The notes beneath the pieces were generated by a model. It saw nothing but the letters and a program-made list of their open reading frames with translations. It ran no database searches and was not told where the DNA came from. A stretch of 35,259 bases of DNA from Cellvibrionales bacterium (GTDB lineage: Bacteria > Pseudomonadota > Gammaproteobacteria > Pseudomonadales > JAHEIH01), in the NCBI GenBank assembly GCA_024639455.1, contig JAHEIH010000013.1, positions 1 to 35,259 of the forward strand, written 5' to 3'. Shown here one piece after another: positions 18,876-26,704 of the stretch. The first letter of the stretch is position 1. The number at the start of each line of letters is the position of its first letter. The position numbers were made by a program, and so were the translations under genes.

Positions 18876-20405
18876 ATGAAAACCTTTCTCCCCTTTAAAG
18901 TTGGCCAATGCCTTCAGCCAGGTACACACAGCACGGCGGCTGAAGGATTTTCATTCCATATTCCACAAGGGGATGCCTTGATTAAAAAAGGCGCGGTCTT
19001 TGTTTTTGTCTCAAGTACGGACGTCGACGCCGATAGTCGTGCGATCGCACAGCGCTTGGTCAATGATTACAGTGCGACGTCACAAGTGTGGTCTGTGACT
19101 GAGGCCATTGAACGGGTAATGGCAGTGGCTGATGCTTTTTTGGCGGGGTGCAGCTTTACAATGCTGGTTATCAAAGGTGCCACTGCGCACATTGTGCAGC
19201 ATGGCAATACGGCGTTGATACATTATGGTGAAGGTGGTTCGGCGTGTTTGTCGAACACGGACGGGCATCGCATTAAAAAGTTGGCTATCGCCGCGGGCGA
19301 GGTGTTTTGTTTGGCGCCCATTGTGATACGGGAAAAACTTATGTCCTCGCCCATTATCGATTGTATTAAAGCTAAGGAAGAGGATTTAAATCACACAGCG
19401 TTTGGCATGACGCGTGTGCTTGAGACTCGTGGTTCCGAGCTCTGCCACAGCGTAGCGTTAATTGAGCTGGTCGATCTGCCACAAGCACTCATAAAAGAGG
19501 CGGCTGAAACTGTTTGCTCGCCCCCCGTGTTGGTTGAGGACGATATCTATGAAGGGTATCGTGTCCTGTCTTTGCTTAGCGAAAGTACGCGCAGTCGCGT
19601 TTATCGAGTGACTGACGGCGCTATTGAATTTGCCTTGAAATGCCCATCCACCGAGCTTGAGCCGCGCCAAGAGCGCGAAGCCTTTTTATTGCAAGAGTGG
19701 CTGCTGCAACGGTTAGATCATCCCGCCATTGTTTCTTCGGTGCCACAACAAACAAATCGCCAATCGCTGTATCTGCTAACACCATTTGTCGATGCGCCGC
19801 CGTTAGGGCAATGGCTGGCAGCACACGAACCAACGTTAGCGCGCGTAATGGATGTGATAGATCAGTTGGGCAAGGCCTTGTTGAGCATGCATCGCGCCGG
19901 TGTTTTCTATCGCGCGCTGTCGCTCGATAATTGTTTAATTAGCCGCGACGACCGTGTCTCAATTATCGATATGAGTGCTGCGTATGTGCGCGGGATAGGG
20001 GCTTGTGGGCCTATTCCCCAAGAGTTGATGGGCACCACGCTTTTGGCGCCCGAGTTGGCACGTGGTGAGCCTGGTACAGAGGCTAGCGATCAGTACATGC
20101 TCGCGGCACTCATGTATAACGTGTTAAGCAAGGGTAAGGCGCCCTCGCCGCAAGGTTATACCCCTCTCGCGCCGTTTAACGCTCAGCTTTCTCCGTGGAT
20201 TGATGAGTGTTTACAAAAAGCCCTCTGCGATGACCCGCTGTGTCGTTATGGTGATGTGGCTGAGTTTATCCATGCTTTAAAACACCCTGCGCCGAAGCGT
20301 CATGAAGTACCCATAAGTCGCCGTTTACCGGTGGGATTTTGGCAAGTGCTTGCGGTTATCTTGGGGATCGGTTGGTTAATGACGCTTATTGTATGGTGGC
20401 GTTAA
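18876..20405 (+). CDS. Degenerate PP2C phosphatase-protein kinase fusion with C-terminal anchor
   Basis: 509 residues. The first about 230 resemble the PP2C half of the kinase/phosphatase fusion found beside nitrate-assimilation genes in Pseudomonas: SRAIAQRLVNDYSATSQVWS aligns with that family, but the metal-binding ADG and GD motifs are gone (SSTDVDADS, HGNTALIHYG). A protein-kinase fold follows from about 235 to 480. Lys255 (FALK) is kept; the catalytic HRD loop reads YRALSLDN, with the catalytic Asp replaced by Ala347; the DFG motif reads DMS (Asp365). One membrane helix ends the chain (about 485-506), so both domains face the cytoplasm. Probably a membrane-bound double pseudoenzyme acting as scaffold or sensor. 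Start chosen at the ATG with GGAG upstream. No nitrate genes are near. Confidence 0.75.
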   Translation: MKTFLPFKVGQCLQPGTHSTAAEGFSFHIPQGDALIKKGAVFVFVSSTDVDADSRAIAQRLVNDYSATSQVWSVTEAIERVMAVADAFLAGCSFTMLVIKGATAHIVQHGNTALIHYGEGGSACLSNTDGHRIKKLAIAAGEVFCLAPIVIREKLMSSPIIDCIKAKEEDLNHTAFGMTRVLETRGSELCHSVALIELVDLPQALIKEAAETVCSPPVLVEDDIYEGYRVLSLLSESTRSRVYRVTDGAIEFALKCPSTELEPRQEREAFLLQEWLLQRLDHPAIVSSVPQQTNRQSLYLLTPFVDAPPLGQWLAAHEPTLARVMDVIDQLGKALLSMHRAGVFYRALSLDNCLISRDDRVSIIDMSAAYVRGIGACGPIPQELMGTTLLAPELARGEPGTEASDQYMLAALMYNVLSKGKAPSPQGYTPLAPFNAQLSPWIDECLQKALCDDPLCRYGDVAEFIHALKHPAPKRHEVPISRRLPVGFWQVLAVILGIGWLMTLIVWWR

Positions 20406-20514
20406 GCATGAACGAAAAATGAGTGGAAATAAAATAGGTTTGTGACTATTCTGAATTGGAAACATCGCTGAGCCATATGGACAGTGCCTCACTCAAATAA
20501 TTTTTTGCCGCACT

Positions 20515-22953
20515 ATGGTCAATGTCGTTTCTTTGCCCCCTAAGCCTCAATCAGCGCAGCCCTGGCGTCGCTGGTTCGGCTTTATTCTGCCTAACCCTGA
20601 GTTAGACGATGCCCAGCGCGACGCGCGTTACTGGTCGGCGGATATCGCCGCCGCCATGTCGGTGTTGGCGGTTATGCTGTTTGCCATGATCAACCTTATC
20701 GCGGTGCGTTGGCCCTGGGCAGCGTTCGAGATTTTTGACGGTTTTTTACTGCTTACCTTTGTATTGTACCCCTTGGTATGGGCGTTATACCGTTGGCTGG
20801 GGCGCCGTGAGTCGCTGTTGTTTTACTTCTTTGTAATGCTAGTATTTGCCATAGCTGCTGGTTTTAGTATCAAGGGTTTGGCGGCCACAGGTAGCTTACT
20901 GCTTGGTGTGGTTTTAGCCCGCCTACTTTTACCTCGACACCAGGCGTGGTGGATCTGTCTGGCTGGCTTGTGCGTCACTCTTATATATTGGTTGGGAATC
21001 AGTCACAGTGACCTATTGCAAAATGCCATTGTTTATCGTGTGTTAGTGGTCAGCTTTGTGGTTTTTACTGTCATGGACGCCGTGTATGCCAGGGCGAACC
21101 AGGGGTTGGTTGTCAGTCATCTCACGGGTATGCGCAGGCTATGGCAGGTGACGGGTGTAACAACGCTGTGTATCTGGATCTTGGGAGAATTCACTGATTT
21201 CCCTATGAATTCGATGTTGGTCATCATATTCAACGGCATCGCCCTGCTATGGTTTATAGCTGAACGATTGTTAAAGCCGTTTATGGGTCTTTTCCTATTT
21301 GCTCTTATTGCCCTTGTCATGCAGTCGTTTCAGGCCCTAAATTCCAGTAATTTGGCACTACCCTATGCGATATTAGCCGTTTTGGCCATGTCGCTGGCGT
21401 TTCCGCTCGGCCTTTTTGTTATAGGTACGGTCGCGATCGTGGTGCTTAATTCCTCGCTGTATATCATGCACGACCATCTGACTCTTGATAGCTTGTATGC
21501 CCGCTTCATGCTGGGGGCCTTTTTCTGTATGCCATTAACGATGTTAGTTCACGGATTTTTTGTACCGAGTGTGATGCAGCCATTGACCAATATGTTGCGC
21601 GACAATACTTGTCGGCAGCGATTTTTCAAGCGTACCTTGCTAGGGTTGGGGGCGGTCCTTATTTTAGTCTCCCCTGTGCTCATCGCTATGCCCACCGAGT
21701 CGTTTTTAGTGCGCTTTATGTCGTCGAGTATTAGCTGGTTCTGGTGGTGGACCATTGCCCTCACTGTGATCATGGTCAGCGCCATACTGGTGATGAGAAT
21801 CAAACGCAGCCATGAACTTTCGCAATTACTCTTGCTGGCACAACAAGACAATGAAGTAAAGTCCATGTTTGTAGAAAACATGAGTCACGATATTCGCACA
21901 CCTATGAATGGCTTGCTCGGTATGCTGCAAGTGCTTGAGCTAGATACGTCATTGAACACTCAGGTGGCTAAGCGCTTAACAACGATTAAACAAAGTAGCA
22001 TGCAGTTATTGCATTTGGTCGATGATATTTCCGATATTGGTCGCATTGAACGCGGTGAGTTGCAAATGCACGTTGAACCGTTTGATTTGTCGGCATGGCT
22101 CATTGGGCAGCTCGACCTCCAGCGTCAAAAAGCTGTGAAAGCCGGGGTTGTATTGTTGATCGACAGGCAGATCGACATACCCTGTTGGGTGGTGGGTGAC
22201 GCGTTTAGGTTGGGGCAAATTCTCGATAATTTGGTCGGTAATGCCATTAAGTTCTCGCCGGGTGGCATTGTTCAAATAGATCTGCGCTTCCGCAGTGGGA
22301 TCTTTGAGCTGCGGGTGGCAGATGATGGTATTGGTATGGACAAAGCCACCTTGGCGCGTATTTTTAATCGCTTCGAACAGGGCGATGTCGGCTATACCAA
22401 ACGTTTTCAGGGGCTAGGCTTGGGGTTGGCAATTGTCAGTGAACTTTTGCAATTGATGGGCGGCGAATTACAGGCCGATTCAACCCCTTGCGAAGGCAGT
22501 GTTTTTAAGGTTTGCCTGCCCTTGCCGGTTGCACAACCTGTCGATGGCGCGCCGAGTATGCCCTCTTCTGAGTCTTTACTCGGTTCCCTTGCTGTGCTGG
22601 TAGTCGATGACGACGAGGTCAATGTATTGGCGCTTGAGGCCATGCTGTCCGGTAGCGTTGGTCAAGTATTTAAGGCGCAGCGTGGCCACGAAGCACTCGA
22701 GTGTTTAGCGCAACACGCGATAGACGTGGTGATTACTGATATTGATATGCCTGAAATGAATGGTGAGCAATTGTTGCGCCTCGTTAAGCAGCAGTATGCC
22801 GTGCCTGTGATTGCCATCACTGGCCATGCTACAACTGACGAATTGCAGCGCTTTCAACGTGTAGGGTTTGAGGTTGTGCTCAGTAAGCCACTGCTGCGTC
22901 AGCACTTGCTAGACACCCTAGCCAGGGTAGGTAAGGGTGTTGTGCATGCGTAA
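20515..22953 (+). CDS. Membrane hybrid histidine kinase with receiver domain
   Basis: 812 residues. About a dozen hydrophobic segments fill residues 45-430 with no clear periplasmic sensor domain. Then come HisKA (MSHDIRTPMNG, phospho-acceptor His458), the ATPase domain (N box DNLVGNAIKFS with Asn576, G1 VADDGIGMDKAT, G2 GLGLGLAIVSEL) and a receiver (VVDDDEVN, phospho-acceptor Asp742 in ITDIDMPEMNG, Thr in AITGHA, Lys in LSKP). All catalytic residues are present. Output must be through another protein, since no DNA-binding or HPt domain is attached. No good Shine-Dalgarno sequence precedes the ATG, so the exact start is uncertain. It overlaps the next kinase gene, to which it is paralogous (shared RLL-PR-WW/YW and GMRRL-like stretches in the membrane part). 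Confidence 0.92.
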   Translation: MVNVVSLPPKPQSAQPWRRWFGFILPNPELDDAQRDARYWSADIAAAMSVLAVMLFAMINLIAVRWPWAAFEIFDGFLLLTFVLYPLVWALYRWLGRRESLLFYFFVMLVFAIAAGFSIKGLAATGSLLLGVVLARLLLPRHQAWWICLAGLCVTLIYWLGISHSDLLQNAIVYRVLVVSFVVFTVMDAVYARANQGLVVSHLTGMRRLWQVTGVTTLCIWILGEFTDFPMNSMLVIIFNGIALLWFIAERLLKPFMGLFLFALIALVMQSFQALNSSNLALPYAILAVLAMSLAFPLGLFVIGTVAIVVLNSSLYIMHDHLTLDSLYARFMLGAFFCMPLTMLVHGFFVPSVMQPLTNMLRDNTCRQRFFKRTLLGLGAVLILVSPVLIAMPTESFLVRFMSSSISWFWWWTIALTVIMVSAILVMRIKRSHELSQLLLLAQQDNEVKSMFVENMSHDIRTPMNGLLGMLQVLELDTSLNTQVAKRLTTIKQSSMQLLHLVDDISDIGRIERGELQMHVEPFDLSAWLIGQLDLQRQKAVKAGVVLLIDRQIDIPCWVVGDAFRLGQILDNLVGNAIKFSPGGIVQIDLRFRSGIFELRVADDGIGMDKATLARIFNRFEQGDVGYTKRFQGLGLGLAIVSELLQLMGGELQADSTPCEGSVFKVCLPLPVAQPVDGAPSMPSSESLLGSLAVLVVDDDEVNVLALEAMLSGSVGQVFKAQRGHEALECLAQHAIDVVITDIDMPEMNGEQLLRLVKQQYAVPVIAITGHATTDELQRFQRVGFEVVLSKPLLRQHLLDTLARVGKGVVHA

Positions 22954-24931
22954 TTCGCGTCTACTCTCCGTGTGGCTGCCTGACACATTGCGCGACAAGG
23001 CGGAAGCGCCAATGCGCAAGCGAGCATTTAATGCCTTCGTGCAGTGTTTTAGTGCCATTGTGACTCTTATTTTGTTCTATATGGTATTCAATAATGCCCC
23101 TCTGGAAGTTTTTCGGGGAGTCATCCCTTGGGCGTTTCCACTTTTCGTGCTGACCATCATGGGGCGTGTGGTTTTTCGTCTAGCTGGGCAGATCGAGTGG
23201 TTTTTTACGGGTATTTTTTTCTTGTCTGCCTTAACGCCTTGGTCCAGTGTCCCTTCGCAGGGGGTGGCACCCTTCGGCATGTTACTCACCGTTGCCGGGG
23301 CTGTTCGATTATTACAGCCTCGCTATAAAGCCTATTGGCTATTGCTTTTGATACTGTTGTCATTTCTCTGCCAGTTGCCTCAACTCACGATGTCCGAGAT
23401 GATGACCGCGCTTCGTTATCTGTTAGGAAGTGTTGCCTTTTTTCTGTTGTTTGACTTTGCCTTAGTCACAAAGCGGCTTGGCCAAGCCGGGCGAGTCTTA
23501 GCTACGATGCGCCGTTTAGCCTTGGGGCTGTCCATATTATTTTCGGCGAACTTAGTCGCGGCATTCTGGCAGTGGGACATGGCCTCAGTGTTATTGGATA
23601 CCGCAGTGGTGTTGTTATGGCCGTTGTGGCTTTTGCTGCGACGGTGGTTGAATCCGCCGGTGGTCGCCGTGGTGGTGTGTGTGATATTGGTTGTGGTCCA
23701 TATGATTGCCCTTTTCACCTTAGGGGCGCGCGCGTTTGCCTTTGCCGCGTCCATTTATCTGTTGTTATATGTGCTGTTACCCCCACGTTTTTTCTGGGGA
23801 TTTTTTGTGGTGATGTATGTGACTGATATCACCTTCTTGTTGGCAAGCCACGAGCAATTAAATGAGCAACTGTTGTTTCGTCAGGGGTTGAGTATGCTGC
23901 TGGTGGGTTCGATGATTGTGCTTGTGCAGCCTATGCGCCGGTTTTTATCGCGCGGAACCCAAAAACCCCCCATCGAGGCATGGTGGCAGCCAGATATCAA
24001 GTGGCGGCTACTCGGCTACTTTGCCCTCTGCATCATAGTGATCTTGTTACTGGCCGTCCCTCTTCTATTGTTGGCCCACGCAGATCGCGCAGTGGTAAAT
24101 CTCAATGAGCTACTTCTGCTGTATTGTCTGCTCAGTGTTGCCGCTTGGGTCGCGTGGTTGGCGGCGCACTCTCATCGTCAAGAAAAGGCTATTCTTGCCT
24201 ACACTGAGGCCGCTCGACAAGCGAGCCAGGCGAAACAGCAATTTATGAGCAACATGAGTCATGAAATGCGCACCCCGCTCAATGGTATTTTGGGGATGAT
24301 TCAAGTATTGAAATTCGAGCTCGATCTTAGCCCTAAGCAGCAGGCATATGTTCAGCTGTTACATCGCGCCGGAGACAGTTTACACCGTTTGGTGGAAGAA
24401 ACGCTCGACATGACGCGTATTGAACGTGGTAAGTTTGCCCTAAGCCGTGAGCCGTTCATGCTTAACGACTGCTTGCAGGCCCTGCAACAGCAGCTTAGAG
24501 ATGACGCGCCAGCAATAGCCGCCAATTTACGTCTACACGACCGCTTACCGAGTGGTGTGATGCTGCACAGTGACAAAGACCGGCTGATTCAGGCGCTCGA
24601 TATTGTGATACGCGACATGTTAAGTAGCGAGGCCGTTGCTGCGCTTGATGTTGAGGTGAGACTTGAAGAGGGTAAGGTTGTATTGAGTTTTAAACAACAA
24701 GGCCCGCGCTGGGAAGACAGCCAGCGTGACGCTTGGCAGCAATGGCAGGCTCGTAGCGATAGTAGCGTGGGACTGTCGATAGCGTTTGAGATCTTTAAGC
24801 AAATGGACGCGACCTTCACTATTGCTGCCCATCCTGTGGCAGGGGTGAATCTGCATCGGTTGGTACTGCCCTTGGCGCTCTCAATGATTCGTGACCAAGC
24901 CAGCCAGGAGGCGCCGTTGCCTCGTCGTTAG
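22946..24931 (+). CDS. Membrane histidine kinase paralogue with eroded ATP-binding domain
   Basis: 661 residues, starting at an ATG that overlaps the stop of the upstream kinase gene, so translation is probably coupled. The membrane part (about ten segments) resembles the upstream kinase. HisKA is intact: MSNMSHEMRTPLNGILGMIQ with His439. The ATPase region is not. Aligning QALDIVIRDML with QILDNLVGNAI of the neighbour puts Asp557 in place of the essential Asn; the G1 box reads KQQGPRW instead of DxGxG; G2 is reduced to SSVGLSIAFEIF. It may be phosphorylated by its paralogue in a heterodimer, or pass phosphate on, without binding ATP itself. A TAG ends it, and the same frame continues into a receiver domain. 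Confidence 0.85.
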   Translation: MRNSRLLSVWLPDTLRDKAEAPMRKRAFNAFVQCFSAIVTLILFYMVFNNAPLEVFRGVIPWAFPLFVLTIMGRVVFRLAGQIEWFFTGIFFLSALTPWSSVPSQGVAPFGMLLTVAGAVRLLQPRYKAYWLLLLILLSFLCQLPQLTMSEMMTALRYLLGSVAFFLLFDFALVTKRLGQAGRVLATMRRLALGLSILFSANLVAAFWQWDMASVLLDTAVVLLWPLWLLLRRWLNPPVVAVVVCVILVVVHMIALFTLGARAFAFAASIYLLLYVLLPPRFFWGFFVVMYVTDITFLLASHEQLNEQLLFRQGLSMLLVGSMIVLVQPMRRFLSRGTQKPPIEAWWQPDIKWRLLGYFALCIIVILLLAVPLLLLAHADRAVVNLNELLLLYCLLSVAAWVAWLAAHSHRQEKAILAYTEAARQASQAKQQFMSNMSHEMRTPLNGILGMIQVLKFELDLSPKQQAYVQLLHRAGDSLHRLVEETLDMTRIERGKFALSREPFMLNDCLQALQQQLRDDAPAIAANLRLHDRLPSGVMLHSDKDRLIQALDIVIRDMLSSEAVAALDVEVRLEEGKVVLSFKQQGPRWEDSQRDAWQQWQARSDSSVGLSIAFEIFKQMDATFTIAAHPVAGVNLHRLVLPLALSMIRDQASQEAPLPRR

Positions 24932-25309
24932 TTGTCTTCCTTAGCCGAAGCCTTGGTGTTGGTGGTGGATAACGATGGAACCAATCGTTTGGTCATGCAA
25001 ATGGGTTTGTCGCCACACGTGGCAAAGGTGTTTTTAGCCGAGAATGCCGAGCAAGCCCTGCAGCTACTGGAGCCACAACCGGTCCACTTGGTGCTGTCTG
25101 ATATTTCTATGCCGGGCATGGGTGGCGAAGCCTTGTTGAATGCCCTTGCTGAGCGCCAACCCGATCTCCCCGTGATGGCGTTAACAGGTAATGCATCGCC
25201 ACAAGATATCACGTACTATCACAGCGAAGGTTTTATTGGCGTTGTTGCAAAACCTGTGGTGTTTGAGGCGTTGATCCAAAAGATTCAGCGTATTTTGTTG
25301 CCCAAATAA
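24932..25309 (+). CDS. Receiver domain, separated from the upstream kinase by one in-frame stop
   Basis: 125 residues comprising a single REC domain: acid pair Asp13 and Asp15 (VVDNDG), phospho-acceptor Asp57 in LVLSDISMPGMGG, Thr in ALTGNA, Lys in VAKP. The residues for phosphorylation are all there. It follows the TAG of the kinase gene directly and in the same frame. A separate start would have to be the TTG right after the stop, with AGGAGG about 20 bases upstream, which is too far for good initiation. The neighbouring paralogue has kinase and receiver in one chain, so this is most likely the receiver half of a split hybrid kinase; a split gene, readthrough and sequencing error are all possible. 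Confidence 0.75.
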   Translation: MSSLAEALVLVVDNDGTNRLVMQMGLSPHVAKVFLAENAEQALQLLEPQPVHLVLSDISMPGMGGEALLNALAERQPDLPVMALTGNASPQDITYYHSEGFIGVVAKPVVFEALIQKIQRILLPK

Positions 25310-25376
25310 TCACCGGATAAAGGTATGTCATTGAGCGGCGTAAACCCAACCTCTGGTTTTGCATAGGGTCGAATAG

Positions 25377-26288
25377 ATGCTATTACCCTTGGTGACCCAC
25401 CCGAGTTACAGTTATGTGTTTCCTGAGAAGCATCGCTTTGCGATGGATAAGTTTGGGCGCTTAGCAAGTTATTTGCGTGAGCGGGGAATATTACGTGCCG
25501 ATAATCTCTATCGCCCTGGCATATGTAAAACGGCGTGGTTAGAGGCGGTGCATTGTCCTGACTATATCGAACGTTTTCGCAGCGGGCGTTTAACCCGTGT
25601 TGAAGAACGCCGGCTGAATCTGCCTTGGAGTGAAGGGCTCGTTAAGCGGACCTTTATTTCCCCTGCGGGTACGGTATTGGCTGCCCAGCTTGCGCTACAT
25701 ACGGGTATGGCTTGTCATTTAGCAGGCGGGACACACCACGCTCACTATGACCACGCTTCAGGTTTTTGTGTATTTAATGATTTGGCCATGACCGCCAAGG
25801 TCTTGTTGAAGCATAGTGGTATTGAACGCGTATTGATCTTTGACTGTGACGTTCACCAAGGCGATGGCACCGCTCTGTTGTTAGCCAACGAGCCTCGCGC
25901 GTTTACCTGCTCCATTCACTGCGGTAAAAACTTTCCCTTTACCAAGCAGTTGAGTGACGTGGATGTTGAGCTCGATGATGGCATGAGTGACGACGAGTAT
26001 TTGGCAGTGGTGCAAGATACGTTGTGGCAGGTGCTAGATTCATTCCGGCCGCAGATTGTGCTTTATGATGCGGGCGTAGATGTTTATCAGCAGGATCCCT
26101 TAGGGCGCCTGAACATCAGTTTGGCGGGCATTCGTGCGCGCGATGAATACGTGCTGAAAACCTTGTTGGATCGAGCAATACCCGTGGCGACGGTGATTGG
26201 TGGCGGCTATGACGACGATCGCTCAGCGTTAGCGAAACGCCACGCTATCGCGGTTGAAGTGGCGCACGAATTGATGATGACTCGCTAA
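25377..26288 (+). CDS. Histone-deacetylase-family protein (arginase/deacetylase fold)
   Basis: 303 residues of the HDAC / acetoin-utilisation / acetylpolyamine amidohydrolase superfamily. The active site is complete: GGTHHAHYDH with His120 and His121, FDCDVHQGDG with zinc ligands Asp158 and His160, third ligand Asp240 in QQDPLGRL, and the catalytic-type Tyr278 in GGGYDDD. The short form and GGTHHAH resemble the HDAC11-like (class IV) bacterial group. The substrate (acetyl-lysine, acetylpolyamine or another amide) cannot be told from sequence. It is cytoplasmic, with no signal peptide. It follows the kinase-receiver genes by 67 bases on the same strand and may belong to their unit. Confidence 0.88.
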   Translation: MLLPLVTHPSYSYVFPEKHRFAMDKFGRLASYLRERGILRADNLYRPGICKTAWLEAVHCPDYIERFRSGRLTRVEERRLNLPWSEGLVKRTFISPAGTVLAAQLALHTGMACHLAGGTHHAHYDHASGFCVFNDLAMTAKVLLKHSGIERVLIFDCDVHQGDGTALLLANEPRAFTCSIHCGKNFPFTKQLSDVDVELDDGMSDDEYLAVVQDTLWQVLDSFRPQIVLYDAGVDVYQQDPLGRLNISLAGIRARDEYVLKTLLDRAIPVATVIGGGYDDDRSALAKRHAIAVEVAHELMMTR

Positions 26289-26533
26289 GAGAGTTCGGAT
26301 TGGGCGGATGGTAGTTCGATGACTTTCAGCGGCATTTGACCGTCGCGACGCGTTTCGAGTGTGCCGTCGTAAATAGTGACGCATTCCACATTGCTCAAAA
26401 GCATATATTCATCGCGCTTGACCAGCTGGTCATAGGCGTCTCTTGCGCTTTGTGCGGCTAAATGAAAATAGTGTCGACCACCGAGGGTATCAACGTCGGC
26501 GCTGAATAGGAGTTCTCGGCCAGTCCTGTGCAT
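26285..26533 (-). CDS. Small hypothetical protein
   Basis: 82 residues starting MHRTGRELLFSADVDTLGGR, with no membrane segment and no domain I recognise. Its composition is that of a soluble alpha/beta protein, including QSARDAYDQLVKRDEYML and a strand-like VECVTIYDGTLE. Its stop overlaps the stop of the HDAC gene by four bases on the other strand, an arrangement of real convergent genes. GAAGAAGAA precedes the ATG, and upstream is a divergent gap with an A/T-rich stretch. Function unknown. Confidence 0.55.
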   Translation of the reverse strand: MHRTGRELLFSADVDTLGGRHYFHLAAQSARDAYDQLVKRDEYMLLSNVECVTIYDGTLETRRDGQMPLKVIELPSAQSELS

Positions 26534-26704
26534 TCTTCTTCTTCTTTTATGTTATAAATTAGCAAACCAGTATAAGGATTTGGCCAGTGATTGGCAACGA
26601 TTAGGTGCGATGGTGTTGTTGGTGCCGCCACACCGGTTTACCAATTCGGATTGCTATTTATCGAACGATCTATAGTATTCCGCCTTCATGTTGTGGGGTG
26701 TCGT

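Noticed and set aside
26591-26704. Longer N-terminus of the GH13 lipoprotein.
   Set aside because: It would bury the lipoprotein signal; the ATG at 26705 gives a canonical signal with a LAAC lipobox.
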